Made by a program: the position numbers and the translations under genes
Notes under the pieces: model-generated
The model's database searches: none
What the model was told of the DNA's origin: nothing
What the model saw: the letters and a program-made list of their open reading frames with translations, nothing else
Shown here: positions 7,775 to 14,675 of the stretch, one piece after another
Position numbering within the stretch: the first letter of the stretch is position 1
How the letters are laid out: every line of letters begins with the position of its first letter
NCBI GenBank assembly: GCA_947623795.1
Contig: CANQHS010000012.1
Coordinates: 1-18,255 of the forward strand
DNA length: 18,255 nt
DNA from: an uncultured Clostridia bacterium
GTDB taxonomy: Bacteria > Bacillota > Clostridia > Christensenellales > UBA1242
Reading direction: 5' to 3'

Positions 7775-8272
7775 ATGCAAAAACTTAAAAAATCGGGATA
7801 TTTGCTAATAATAACAACTTTGCTCTTGCTGGTTGTTGGAACAATGCTTGTCGGCTTGTCGCTTGCATATTTTTCAAAACACTCTCCACTTGAAATGGAC
7901 AGAACTTCGCCCATTTCGGTCATGCTAACTGCCACAGAAAACGGAGCCTCTGCCTATACTCTCACCCCCGAGCAAATAAATAATTCGGCAAAACAAAATA
8001 TCAACATTATAATTGATGAAAATTTTGATGCCGACTTGTTGCGCATTAAATTTGTGCCAAACGACAGCAACGAAAATTTGGAAGTTGAGTTGCCAGACGA
8101 TTGGCTTAAAGGAATAAACAATTATTATTACTACAAAAATTCGCTATCCGGCGTCACATCAATCCAACTTTCGTTAAATCTAAATTCGTTTGACCTAAAT
8201 TCAAACTTAAACATCATTGTTGAAACAATTTCAAATGGCTACGATTTCATAAATGGTTGGCTTAATATATAA
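7775..8272 (+). CDS. Small membrane-anchored or secreted protein, TasA/CalY-like N-terminus
   Basis: The 165-residue protein has basic residues 3-6 (KLKK), a hydrophobic segment at about 9-31 and the sequence SLAYFS just after it. That resembles the (A)YF(S/T) junction found after the signal of TasA/CalY-type proteins processed by SipW signal peptidases; the match is short. The rest is rich in Asn, Leu and Ser, predicted mostly beta, with no cysteine and no catalytic motif. The ribosome site AAGGTGA precedes the ATG. It lies between two terminators and shows no obvious promoter of its own in 44 bp, so it may depend on readthrough from the lipoprotein gene. No SipW gene is in the window. Function unknown. 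Confidence 0.6.
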   Translation: MQKLKKSGYLLIITTLLLLVVGTMLVGLSLAYFSKHSPLEMDRTSPISVMLTATENGASAYTLTPEQINNSAKQNINIIIDENFDADLLRIKFVPNDSNENLEVELPDDWLKGINNYYYYKNSLSGVTSIQLSLNLNSFDLNSNLNIIVETISNGYDFINGWLNI

Positions 8273-8298
8273 AAAAATAGGCGGCTTGCCTATTTTTT
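8272..8298. terminator. Symmetric terminator shared by two convergent genes
   Basis: The stem AAAAAATAGGC/GCCTATTTTTT (11 bp) with loop GGCTT has T-runs on either strand. It overlaps the stop codons of both the 165-residue gene (plus) and the spoIIQ-like gene (minus), so it can end transcription in both directions. Confidence 0.88.
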
Positions 8299-8887
8299 AC
8301 TTATCTCCAAGTGAAATGTAGTCATTTGGGTCAACTCCAACGCCATTTAGTTCCAATTCTAAATGCAGATGCGCTCCGCTCTCGGATTCGCTATCCATGC
8401 TATCGCTAGCTAAACCAATGACTGCGCCACCAAGAACTCTGTCGCCAACCTTAACGTTAAGTTTGGAATCGAGCGATTTGTAGATTGACACCAAACCATT
8501 TGCGTGTGCGATTTTAACAACTGTGCCTTCCAAGCCTTTTGTGTAAACTTCGGACACTGTGCCGTCTGCAATCGCCAAAACATCTGCGCTTTCGCCAACC
8601 TTAAAGTCGATTGCTTTGTGGATTTCCCATTGCTTTAATGTGTCGTTATATTGCCATTCTGTGTTGGAATAATCCTTGATGATTGTTGCATTTTTCATCG
8701 GCACAAAATAAGTTGTGGTTGAAACCACGACATCCTGCTCTTCGTCCCCCACATTTACCTTTGAAGTTTGTTTTGAACTTACAACAGCAATCACGATTGC
8801 GCAAGCAAGCACAAGCAAGCAAATTATGACAGCATAAATGGTGGTGGATAATATCTTTTTCCTTTGTGGAGATTTGGTACTATTCAT
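8297..8887 (-). CDS. spoIIQ: SpoIIQ-like M23 (LytM) domain protein
   Basis: SpoIIQ is the forespore membrane protein that joins SpoIIIAH across the engulfment septum. This 196-residue protein has one transmembrane helix (about 14-36), a short linker, and an M23 domain with HxxxD (His90, Asp94) and HxH (His173, His175), so the zinc ligands are present, as in clostridial SpoIIQ and unlike the degenerate Bacillus protein. The run YNDTLKQWEIHKAID (80-94) matches the SpoIIQ pattern of TLxxW-xxH-xxD rather than general M23 endopeptidases. The AGGAGG ribosome site is ideal. It lies downstream of a possible ywmB-like gene on the same strand; ywmB and spoIIQ are also near each other in Bacillus. No convincing sigma-F promoter was found. 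Another envelope M23 protein is the alternative. Confidence 0.8.
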   Translation of the reverse strand: MNSTKSPQRKKILSTTIYAVIICLLVLACAIVIAVVSSKQTSKVNVGDEEQDVVVSTTTYFVPMKNATIIKDYSNTEWQYNDTLKQWEIHKAIDFKVGESADVLAIADGTVSEVYTKGLEGTVVKIAHANGLVSIYKSLDSKLNVKVGDRVLGGAVIGLASDSMDSESESGAHLHLELELNGVGVDPNDYISLGDK

Positions 8888-8967
8888 ATTGCCTCCTAGT
8901 TTGATATTTGACCAAAAATATTTGTTTATTCAAAAAATAATAAATTTTTGTTCGTCCTGAGAGAGAA

Positions 8968-9384
8968 TTAGAAACTTCCCAAAATCAATGGCCAGCCAAT
9001 AACCGAATGGTCCGAATAATTTGCGATTTGCAAATTTATTTTTTTGCCTTCAATTGTGACGCTAGAATTAATTAGCGGCGAATTTGCATAGATTATTGTT
9101 GCATTGTTTACAACTTCAGTTTTAATAATGGTTGCTCGCAAAGTTTTTATCGCGGCCCCCGCTTCAAAATTATATATAACCATGCTTTCACCAACAAGTG
9201 TGTTTGCTTCCGCTCTATCATGCCCCATATAGCAAAATCCCAAATTTATGTAGCTATCCGAAACGGGAGTTCTTGTGTATGAGCAGTATTCGCCAGAAAA
9301 ATAGTTCAAAAGCGAAAAATTTTGCGTTGGGTGATTCAAGATTAGAATAAAAAACAAGGTTAAGAAAACGAGCATTTTTTTCAT
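8968..9384 (-). CDS. Secreted hypothetical protein, possibly YwmB-like C-terminus
   Basis: The 138-residue protein begins with a signal-like stretch (MKKMLVFLTLFFILILN). The C-terminal KINLQIANYSDHSVIGWPLI resembles the end of YwmB-family proteins, which have NLxIA followed by an (I/V)GTP(I/L)I-like ending, but the protein is far shorter than YwmB (about 245 in Bacillus) and the rest is not recognisable. The position just upstream of a spoIIQ-like gene on the same strand fits that idea. The ribosome site is weak (TTAGGTT). It is 28 bp downstream of the 310-residue gene and probably co-transcribed with it. Existence as a gene is likely; identity is a guess. Confidence 0.6.
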   Translation of the reverse strand: MKKMLVFLTLFFILILNHPTQNFSLLNYFSGEYCSYTRTPVSDSYINLGFCYMGHDRAEANTLVGESMVIYNFEAGAAIKTLRATIIKTEVVNNATIIYANSPLINSSVTIEGKKINLQIANYSDHSVIGWPLILGSF

Positions 9385-9412
9385 AACCTAATTATTGTCC
9401 GTCAAAAAAATT

Positions 9413-10345
9413 TTAAACGCCAAAAATGTTATATAGGTATAAATTTGATAGATAGCAGTTTGTGTTTTTCAAGAAGCTTTTAAGTTTAAATAGGATATCT
9501 TCAAATTCTTTTTCGCTAACGTCAAAACTCCATATGATGTTGCCAATATGTTCATCAATTTTATTTAGCGTGTTTTTGATTGTGAGCTTATTTAGTTTTA
9601 TTATTTCAATAAAAATATTATTGAGGGTTAATGCATAAAATTTTTCAATCAATTTTTCATCGTCTTTAAACGCCTTATAGCAGTCGACCAAAGTTAGATT
9701 GTTGCCTAAAACGCCTTCAATCATAACTTTTAATGCGGAAATGAGCATGAAATCGACGAGCGGAAGTTTGGATAGCGGAATATTATATGTCTTTATTATT
9801 TTTAAATCCAAAAAAAACAAATTTTCAGTTGTCAAAAGGCTAAAAAGCGAATTTTGCGTTATTTCTTTTGCACCATCAAAAACAATTTTGTTCGTTTTGC
9901 CTAAAATTAAATTGTTGAAGTATTCAAACAATTCGTTAAACAGCACACTCGTTTCGATACAAATATCGGCTAGATTTGAATTTAATAAAATATAGTCGTT
10001 TTTTTTAATTAAATTATAGTTTTCATCAACATAAAATGGCAGCACATTTTCGCTTAGCGGAATAAAGATGTTAACAAACTCGTTTGGCGTCATGCCCAGT
10101 CTTAGATAACTATCCGCTGAGAGCAAAAAAATTATCAATTTATATCCGTCATTGAGTTCTGTCAAATCGAACTTTTGCGTGTGCATCTTATTAAAAATGC
10201 AAATGTCTTTAATTTTCTCATAGATGTCACTTATCTGCACCGAACTTGCCAAATCGTCGTAAACTAGCATAACTTTTTGATATTTTGCCTTGATCTCAAC
10301 AATTTGCTTCAAATTTGATAAAAAATCGTGCTTTATTATTTCCAT
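9413..10345 (-). CDS. Hypothetical protein, 310 residues, unidentified
   Basis: I do not recognise this family. There is no signal peptide or clear transmembrane helix; it looks soluble and alpha/beta in its first 110 residues (a YQKVMLVYDD strand-like start, then LIIFLLSADS) and mostly helical afterwards, rich in Leu, Ile, Asn and Lys. The first part could be a worn nucleotide-binding fold, but no glycine motif is visible. The ATG has no Shine-Dalgarno; the -10 box TAAAAT with upstream TGC ends 6 nt before it, so the mRNA is predicted to be leaderless, as for pth. It is the first gene of a minus-strand run leading to spoIIQ. Confidence 0.75.
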   Translation of the reverse strand: MEIIKHDFLSNLKQIVEIKAKYQKVMLVYDDLASSVQISDIYEKIKDICIFNKMHTQKFDLTELNDGYKLIIFLLSADSYLRLGMTPNEFVNIFIPLSENVLPFYVDENYNLIKKNDYILLNSNLADICIETSVLFNELFEYFNNLILGKTNKIVFDGAKEITQNSLFSLLTTENLFFLDLKIIKTYNIPLSKLPLVDFMLISALKVMIEGVLGNNLTLVDCYKAFKDDEKLIEKFYALTLNNIFIEIIKLNKLTIKNTLNKIDEHIGNIIWSFDVSEKEFEDILFKLKSFLKNTNCYLSNLYLYNIFGV

Positions 10346-10351
10346 AAAAGC

Positions 10352-10360
10352 ATTTTAGCA
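10352..10360 (-). promoter_or_regulatory. Extended -10 promoter of the 310-residue gene, predicted leaderless
   Basis: On the minus strand TGCTAAAAT (10360-10352) is an extended -10. The -35 region is poor. The ATG at 10345 begins 7 nt after the last base of the -10, where transcription should start. Confidence 0.6.
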
Positions 10361-10455
10361 CAACTAAATAGTCATAAACAGATATTCTTTGTAAGGATTG
10401 ATAGAATTATGTCGAAAAAGGAGTTTTTAAATTTCTTTACACGCCTCAAATTTGC

Positions 10456-10484
10456 TTTACTTTAATTTATATTAATGCTAAAAT
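10456..10484 (+). promoter_or_regulatory. Promoter of acpP
   Basis: The -35 is TTTACT (10456-10461), the spacer 17 bp, and the -10 TAAAAT (10479-10484), extended by TGC. The predicted start near 10491 puts the GGAGG ribosome site (10491-10495) at the very 5' end of the mRNA, giving a leader of only about 9 nt. Confidence 0.72.
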
Positions 10485-10499
10485 GATAATGGAGGCAAT

Positions 10500-10727
10500 A
10501 TGGAAGAAAAAATTATTGGACTTATAGCAGAAAAGTTAGGCAAGAAAAAAAGTGAAATAACTTTAAACACCAATTTGGTTGACGATTTGGGCGCTGATAG
10601 TTTGGATGTTGTTGAACTCGTTATGACTTTTGAGGACGAGTTTGGAATAACTTTGCCAGATGAAGATGTTTCTAAAATGAGAACTGTTAAAGATATTGTT
10701 GAATACATCAAAAAAATAAAAAAATAG
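10500..10727 (+). CDS. acpP: Acyl carrier protein
   Basis: The 75-residue acidic protein has the GADSLDVVEL motif, with Ser34 as the site that receives the 4'-phosphopantetheine arm; it carries growing acyl chains in type II fatty acid synthesis. Length and helix pattern (residues 3-13, 36-50, 65-73) are normal for AcpP. GGAGG lies 4 nt before the ATG. It is a single gene here, with its own promoter and terminator, and is not next to plsX, fabD or other fab genes as it often is in Firmicutes. Confidence 0.96.
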   Translation: MEEKIIGLIAEKLGKKKSEITLNTNLVDDLGADSLDVVELVMTFEDEFGITLPDEDVSKMRTVKDIVEYIKKIKK

Positions 10728-10748
10728 GCTAGTTAGCCTATTTTTTTT
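10718..10748. terminator. Symmetric terminator shared by acpP and the ftsH operon
   Basis: A seven-A tract and TAGGCT pair with AGCCTA and an eight-T tract around loop AGTT. It overlaps the acpP stop codon and the last bases of the minus-strand gene, and can act on both strands. Confidence 0.88.
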
Positions 10749-11340
10749 AAACATTAACATTTGCAACTAAATATTGATACAAACTAGACAAGTCCGCCTC
10801 ATAAGTATAAGATTTGTGATATTTGAATGTTCCTTCCGGCTTATATGCTTTGTTGTTGTCGTCATAGCTTGGAATGATATATGCTTTTATGCTGTCCGCA
10901 TTTTTGCCAATTTCAAAACAAATTGCTTGGAAAAGATATTTGTTGTTATCGCTGTCCCTATATTCTTTGTTGCCAATTTTCAAAACTTGTGCATTTTGAA
11001 ATTCATAGATAACATAATATGCATCGCTTTTAGATTCAATGGATTTGAGGCGTTCGCTTTCGTCAACAACTTCGGTTGCCTTCCCCAATCTGCCATTAAA
11101 CATTGCGGTTAGTGCATTTTCAGAATAGGCTGCATCTATGTCCTTTCGAATTCTCGAAAACTCCGCAACTTCCTCATGATAAGGTCTTTGTTTATCAGTT
11201 CCGCCATATGCGACATTAATAACATAAGGTGTTTCAAATTTAATGTTGTGGTTGATGGGAATATTTGCCATAACAATTGTTGCGACAATCAAAATTCCAA
11301 TCACGCTCAAACTTATGATTGCAGCTATTCTTTTTGCCAT
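10747..11340 (-). CDS. Membrane-anchored hypothetical protein downstream of ftsH
   Basis: This 197-residue protein has an N-terminal membrane helix (about 5-25, after MAKR) and a hydrophilic remainder that should lie outside the membrane. It has one cysteine (CFEIGK region) and no motif that I can match to a family. It begins 9 bp after the ftsH stop on the same strand, with a GGAGAG ribosome site lying around the ftsH stop codon, so it is very probably in the ftsH transcript. That makes it a possible FtsH partner or substrate, but only by position. Confidence 0.72.
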   Translation of the reverse strand: MAKRIAAIISLSVIGILIVATIVMANIPINHNIKFETPYVINVAYGGTDKQRPYHEEVAEFSRIRKDIDAAYSENALTAMFNGRLGKATEVVDESERLKSIESKSDAYYVIYEFQNAQVLKIGNKEYRDSDNNKYLFQAICFEIGKNADSIKAYIIPSYDDNNKAYKPEGTFKYHKSYTYEADLSSLYQYLVANVNV

Positions 11341-11349
11341 AATTCTCTC

Positions 11350-13647
11350 CTATTCTTTATCCTTTTTGGATTTTTTCTTTTCTTGCGGCTTATCCGCTGT
11401 TTTTTCGTTTTTGTTTTCTTTTGTTGTATCTTGTTTTTCTGCTTCGTTTTCAGTTGGCTTATCTTCAGCAGTTTTTTCGTTTGCCTTTTCAGCCGGTTTT
11501 TCGCTAGATTTTTCAGTTGAACTTTCTTTTTCAATCAGCGTTTTCAACTCTTTTTCCGCTTCGTGAACAATGTTGTCGTGGGCTTGTTTTGTTATCATGC
11601 CTGCTTTTAGATATGCATTTGCAGTGTCAATGCGAAGTTTGATGTCGCGTTTTTTGCGCTCCAAATTTGCTTCTTTTTTAGCGCGTTCTTGATATTCTTT
11701 TTTCTCTTTTTCTTTTTTGTCGATCGCTTTTTCAACTTCGTCAACGCTTGCACCGTTATAAAGCATTTCAAATTCTTCTTTGTAAATTGTTTCTTTTTCA
11801 AGCAGAATTTGTTCCACTTTTTCAATAACATCTTTTTTGCTTAACAAAATTTCTTTTGCTCGCTCGTGCGCCGCGTCGATAATTTTTCTAACTTCTTCGT
11901 CAATTTCTTTTGCCAAATCTTGACCATATGGCACTTGGCGTTGATAATCTCTTCCAACAAATATCTGCTCGCCCTCGCCAAAACTAATTAGCCCAAATTT
12001 GTCGCTCATGCCCCACTCTGCCACCATTTTTCTTGCAAGATTTGTTGCACGTTCGATGTCATTTGATGCTCCCGCTGTTATGTCGTTTAGCATAATTTCT
12101 TCCGCACTTCTGCCGCCAAGCATCATTGTTATGCTGTCTAGCAATTTTTGTTTTGTCAAATGTGTGCTATCCTTTTCATCTAATGTTAAAGTGTAGCCAC
12201 CGGCGTTGCCGCGTGGAATAATCGAAATTTCTTGCACATTATCGCAATTTGCCAAAGTTTCCGCAATTATTGCGTGGCCAGATTCGTGAATTGCTGTGAT
12301 TTTCCTATCATTTTCATTGATATGAGCCGAAACTTTTTTAGGTCCCATAAGAACTTTGTTTAAGCCCTCTTGGATGTCCACCATAGTGATTTTATAGCGG
12401 TTATCTCTTGCTGTTAAAAGCGCTGCTTCGTTAAGCATATTTTCGATATCCGCACCAGCGAGCCCGCTCGTTAGTCTTGCGATGCGTTTAAAGTCCACAT
12501 CCTCGCTAATAGGTTTATTTTTAGAGTGAACTTTGATGATTTCTTCCCTGCCCTTAACGTCTGGCAAATGAACATAAACTTGCCTATCAAAACGCCCCGG
12601 ACGGGTCAATGCTGGGTCAAGAATATCCGCACGGTTTGTTGCTGCAAGCACAATAATGCCGCTGTTGGTTTCAAAGCCGTCCATTTCAACCAAAAGTTGG
12701 TTCAAAGTTTGTTCGCGTTCGTCATTTCCGCCACCAAGTCCGGCACCACGTTGTCTGCCCACAGCGTCGATTTCGTCAATAAACACAATGCAAGGCGAAC
12801 TTGCTTTTGCGTTTTCAAACAAATCTCTAACACGACTTGCGCCCACGCCCACATATAATTCAACAAAGTCACTACCGCTCATGCTAAAGAAAGGCACTTT
12901 GCTCTCGCCAGCAACCGCTTTAGCAAGCAAAGTTTTACCCGTTCCTGGCGGACCAACAAGGAGCACTCCTTTTGGAATTCTTGCTCCAAGTTCGGTAAAT
13001 CTTGCTGGATTTTTCAAAAATTCAACAATTTCTTGCAACTCTTGTTTTTCTTCGTCTGCACCCGCAACATCGCTAAATTTGACATTGGACGAAACAACCA
13101 GCCTTGCCTTCGATTTCCCAAAGCCAAAGCTCTTTGAACTGCCCGACAGCGACCTAAACAGCATGATCCCAATAACGATAATAACAATAACGCTGACATA
13201 AGGCATGATTGTGCTAATCCAAGATTCGGATTCATAAGAATAGGTTGCCTCAATCAAATCGTCAACCGACTTGCCCTCTTTCATAACGCGAGCGCCTTGT
13301 GCGTCATAAGTATAGTCGCCATTATCGTCTAGCACATATAGACTCTTATTGTAACTATCAATAAAACTTGTTAGTTCATTAACGCTCATAAATGTGCAAT
13401 AATAGTCCACGCGTTTGGGGAAATTTTCCTTGCTGACGCCACCTTTAGCCCTAATCCTAACAGTGTAGCCATAAACGTCAATTTCCTCAACCTTTCCTGC
13501 CTCAACCTGGTTTTGGAACTCGGTGTAGGTTATCTTTTCGCCATTATTATTGCTGCCCGCAACCCAATATATAAGCAACGCGACCGCGGCAAAAATCAAG
13601 ATGTAAATTATAATAGATTTCCACGGACTGCCCTTTTTCTTTTCCAT
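11350..13647 (-). CDS. ftsH: ATP-dependent zinc metalloprotease FtsH
   Basis: FtsH is the membrane AAA+ protease that degrades misfolded membrane proteins and short-lived regulators. Numbering from the ATG at 13647 (765 residues): transmembrane helices at about 10-28 and 150-166, Walker A GPPGTGKT (232-239), Walker B CIVFIDEID, second region of homology ending RPGRFDRQV, and zinc site HESGH (454-458, where HEAGH is usual) with Asp in GASNDI as the third ligand. An upstream in-frame GTG at 13653 lies inside the GAGGTG ribosome site, so ATG is preferred. The protein is about 120 residues longer than E. coli or Bacillus FtsH: the extra is a Lys/Glu-rich tail after about residue 635, ending in low-complexity repeats of EK, KP and KE. 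The extracytoplasmic loop is also long. Confidence 0.97.
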   Translation of the reverse strand: MEKKKGSPWKSIIIYILIFAAVALLIYWVAGSNNNGEKITYTEFQNQVEAGKVEEIDVYGYTVRIRAKGGVSKENFPKRVDYYCTFMSVNELTSFIDSYNKSLYVLDDNGDYTYDAQGARVMKEGKSVDDLIEATYSYESESWISTIMPYVSVIVIIVIGIMLFRSLSGSSKSFGFGKSKARLVVSSNVKFSDVAGADEEKQELQEIVEFLKNPARFTELGARIPKGVLLVGPPGTGKTLLAKAVAGESKVPFFSMSGSDFVELYVGVGASRVRDLFENAKASSPCIVFIDEIDAVGRQRGAGLGGGNDEREQTLNQLLVEMDGFETNSGIIVLAATNRADILDPALTRPGRFDRQVYVHLPDVKGREEIIKVHSKNKPISEDVDFKRIARLTSGLAGADIENMLNEAALLTARDNRYKITMVDIQEGLNKVLMGPKKVSAHINENDRKITAIHESGHAIIAETLANCDNVQEISIIPRGNAGGYTLTLDEKDSTHLTKQKLLDSITMMLGGRSAEEIMLNDITAGASNDIERATNLARKMVAEWGMSDKFGLISFGEGEQIFVGRDYQRQVPYGQDLAKEIDEEVRKIIDAAHERAKEILLSKKDVIEKVEQILLEKETIYKEEFEMLYNGASVDEVEKAIDKKEKEKKEYQERAKKEANLERKKRDIKLRIDTANAYLKAGMITKQAHDNIVHEAEKELKTLIEKESSTEKSSEKPAEKANEKTAEDKPTENEAEKQDTTKENKNEKTADKPQEKKKSKKDKE

Positions 13648-13666
13648 ATTCACCTCAATAGTTTAT

Positions 13667-13695
13667 ATTATATCACACATAAAAAAAATAAACAA
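13667..13695 (-). promoter_or_regulatory. Promoter of the ftsH operon
   Basis: On the minus strand the -35 is TTGTTT (13695-13690), the spacer 17 bp, and the -10 TATAAT (13672-13667) with an upstream TGA that makes it extended. The leader is about 13 nt and contains the ribosome site. Confidence 0.75.
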
Positions 13696-13794
13696 ATATT
13701 TTAAATACTTTTAATTATATTTTCCTATTATGTAATATTTATATTATAAGCGAACAAAAAATATTGTCAATAAAAAATAAAATATCTCAAAAAT

Positions 13795-13814
13795 TTTGTA
13801 AATATCTTTACAAA
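13795..13814. promoter_or_regulatory. Inverted repeat overlapping the cvpA-like promoter, Rex-like spacing
   Basis: TTTGTAAA - TATC - TTTACAAA is a perfect 8-bp inverted repeat with a 4-nt centre. The right half contains the -35 box of the cvpA-like gene, so a bound protein would block that promoter. The layout TTGTnAA-N4-TTnACAA matches Firmicutes Rex sites except for the middle base of each half. It could be chance in this AT-rich gap. Confidence 0.45.
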
Positions 13815-13835
13815 TAATTTTCATTATGCTAAAAT
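13807..13835 (+). promoter_or_regulatory. Promoter of cvpA-tyrS
   Basis: The -35 is TTTACA (13807-13812), the spacer 17 bp, and the -10 TAAAAT (13830-13835) with an upstream TGC. The predicted leader is about 12 nt, beginning at the AAGGGGG ribosome site. Confidence 0.8.
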
Positions 13836-13853
13836 AGCAACAAGGGGGATAGT

Positions 13854-14630
13854 ATGTTTTCTACTATTGGTATCATTATAGATGTAGTTATCGTGACGGC
13901 ATTGATCATTGCCGGCATAGTTGGTTTTAAAAGAGGATTTTTGAAATCTTTCATTTCGCTGTTCAGCTGGGCGGTCTGCCTTGTTGTTGCAATATTTGTG
14001 GCAAAATATGTTGCCGGCTGGATTAATGGAATATATAATTTCTCTGGGTTAATAGGCGGCAAAATTTCAGAAGGCCTATCCGGAGTTAACGAGTTCTTCA
14101 CCCAAACAGTTAGCAGTTTTGGGACAAAAGACGCATTGGTTAAGGCAATTCCAAGCGACATCAACGGTATGCTTGCAATGCTTGTTAAAACTATATTTAA
14201 TGGTGTATCGGATGAAACAATTGCAGCAGAAAATGGCACAGTTGCAAGTTTGGTTGGTGCAAGTTTGGGCTATATCATAATGGTTGTCATTTCCGCAATC
14301 TTGGTGTTCATCGTTTTGAGAATTGTAATAAAACTATTAAGCAAATTGTTCGACAACATCGCCCGCACCAAAATTTTGGGCAGTTTAAATAAAATTTTTG
14401 GCATCGTGTTTGGCGTTTTGAAAGCGGCTCTTGTGATTGTTGTGCTAAACGGCATTTTGTCAGCTTTGACATTAATTCCTGCAGTCAACAAAACAATGAC
14501 CCCGCTAATTCAAGATAACACACACATCGAAAAAGTTATATTTAACGAAACAGACAAACTGGTTGGCAAATATATAATAAATGGCAATATAATTCAAACT
14601 TGGGTTGGCAATTTGTGGAATAATAGATAA
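13854..14630 (+). CDS. CvpA-family membrane protein
   Basis: The 258-residue protein opens with a hydrophobic helix then GFKRGFLKSFISLFSWAV, the characteristic start of the CvpA (colicin V production) family: a charged GxxRGxxxxx turn between the first two transmembrane helices. Helices lie at about 5-24, 32-52, 133-153 and 182-203, with an extracytoplasmic segment of about 80 residues between the second and third. Members are linked to envelope homeostasis, but the biochemical role is unknown. The ribosome site is GGGGG, 6 nt before the ATG. tyrS follows 45 bp downstream with a hairpin between them. The 'cvpA' name rests on the family, not on a true ortholog. Confidence 0.82.
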   Translation: MFSTIGIIIDVVIVTALIIAGIVGFKRGFLKSFISLFSWAVCLVVAIFVAKYVAGWINGIYNFSGLIGGKISEGLSGVNEFFTQTVSSFGTKDALVKAIPSDINGMLAMLVKTIFNGVSDETIAAENGTVASLVGASLGYIIMVVISAILVFIVLRIVIKLLSKLFDNIARTKILGSLNKIFGIVFGVLKAALVIVVLNGILSALTLIPAVNKTMTPLIQDNTHIEKVIFNETDKLVGKYIINGNIIQTWVGNLWNNR

Positions 14631-14636
14631 TTTTAG

Positions 14637-14658
14637 AACTATCCTTCGGGATAGTTTT
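14637..14658 (+). terminator. UUCG-capped hairpin between cvpA-like and tyrS
   Basis: AACTATCC-TTCG-GGATAGTT is an 8-bp stem with a very stable UUCG tetraloop, followed by TTAT rather than a long T-run. It may be a weak terminator that lets some transcripts through to tyrS, or an mRNA-stabilising or processing hairpin. It ends about 8 nt before the tyrS ribosome site AAAAGGA. Confidence 0.6.
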
Positions 14659-14675
14659 ATATTAAAAGGACATTT

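Noticed and set aside
8888..8967. Sigma-F promoter for spoIIQ
   Set aside because: On the minus strand GAATA and GGTCAAATA loosely match, but the spacing (13) and the last -10 base are wrong.
10409..10465. 18-codon ORF MSKKEFLNFFTRLKFALL
   Set aside because: The start resembles DUF1700-type openings and there is a weak AAGGATTG upstream, but it is too short and has no other support; it may be a remnant or chance.
11325..11831. Lys-rich ORFs over the 3' end of ftsH
   Set aside because: They are shadow frames of the low-complexity Lys/Glu tail; no ribosome sites or coding signals support them.
14631..14675. T-box riboswitch before tyrS
   Set aside because: The gap is only 45 bp and holds just a UUCG hairpin; there is no T-box sequence or specifier loop.
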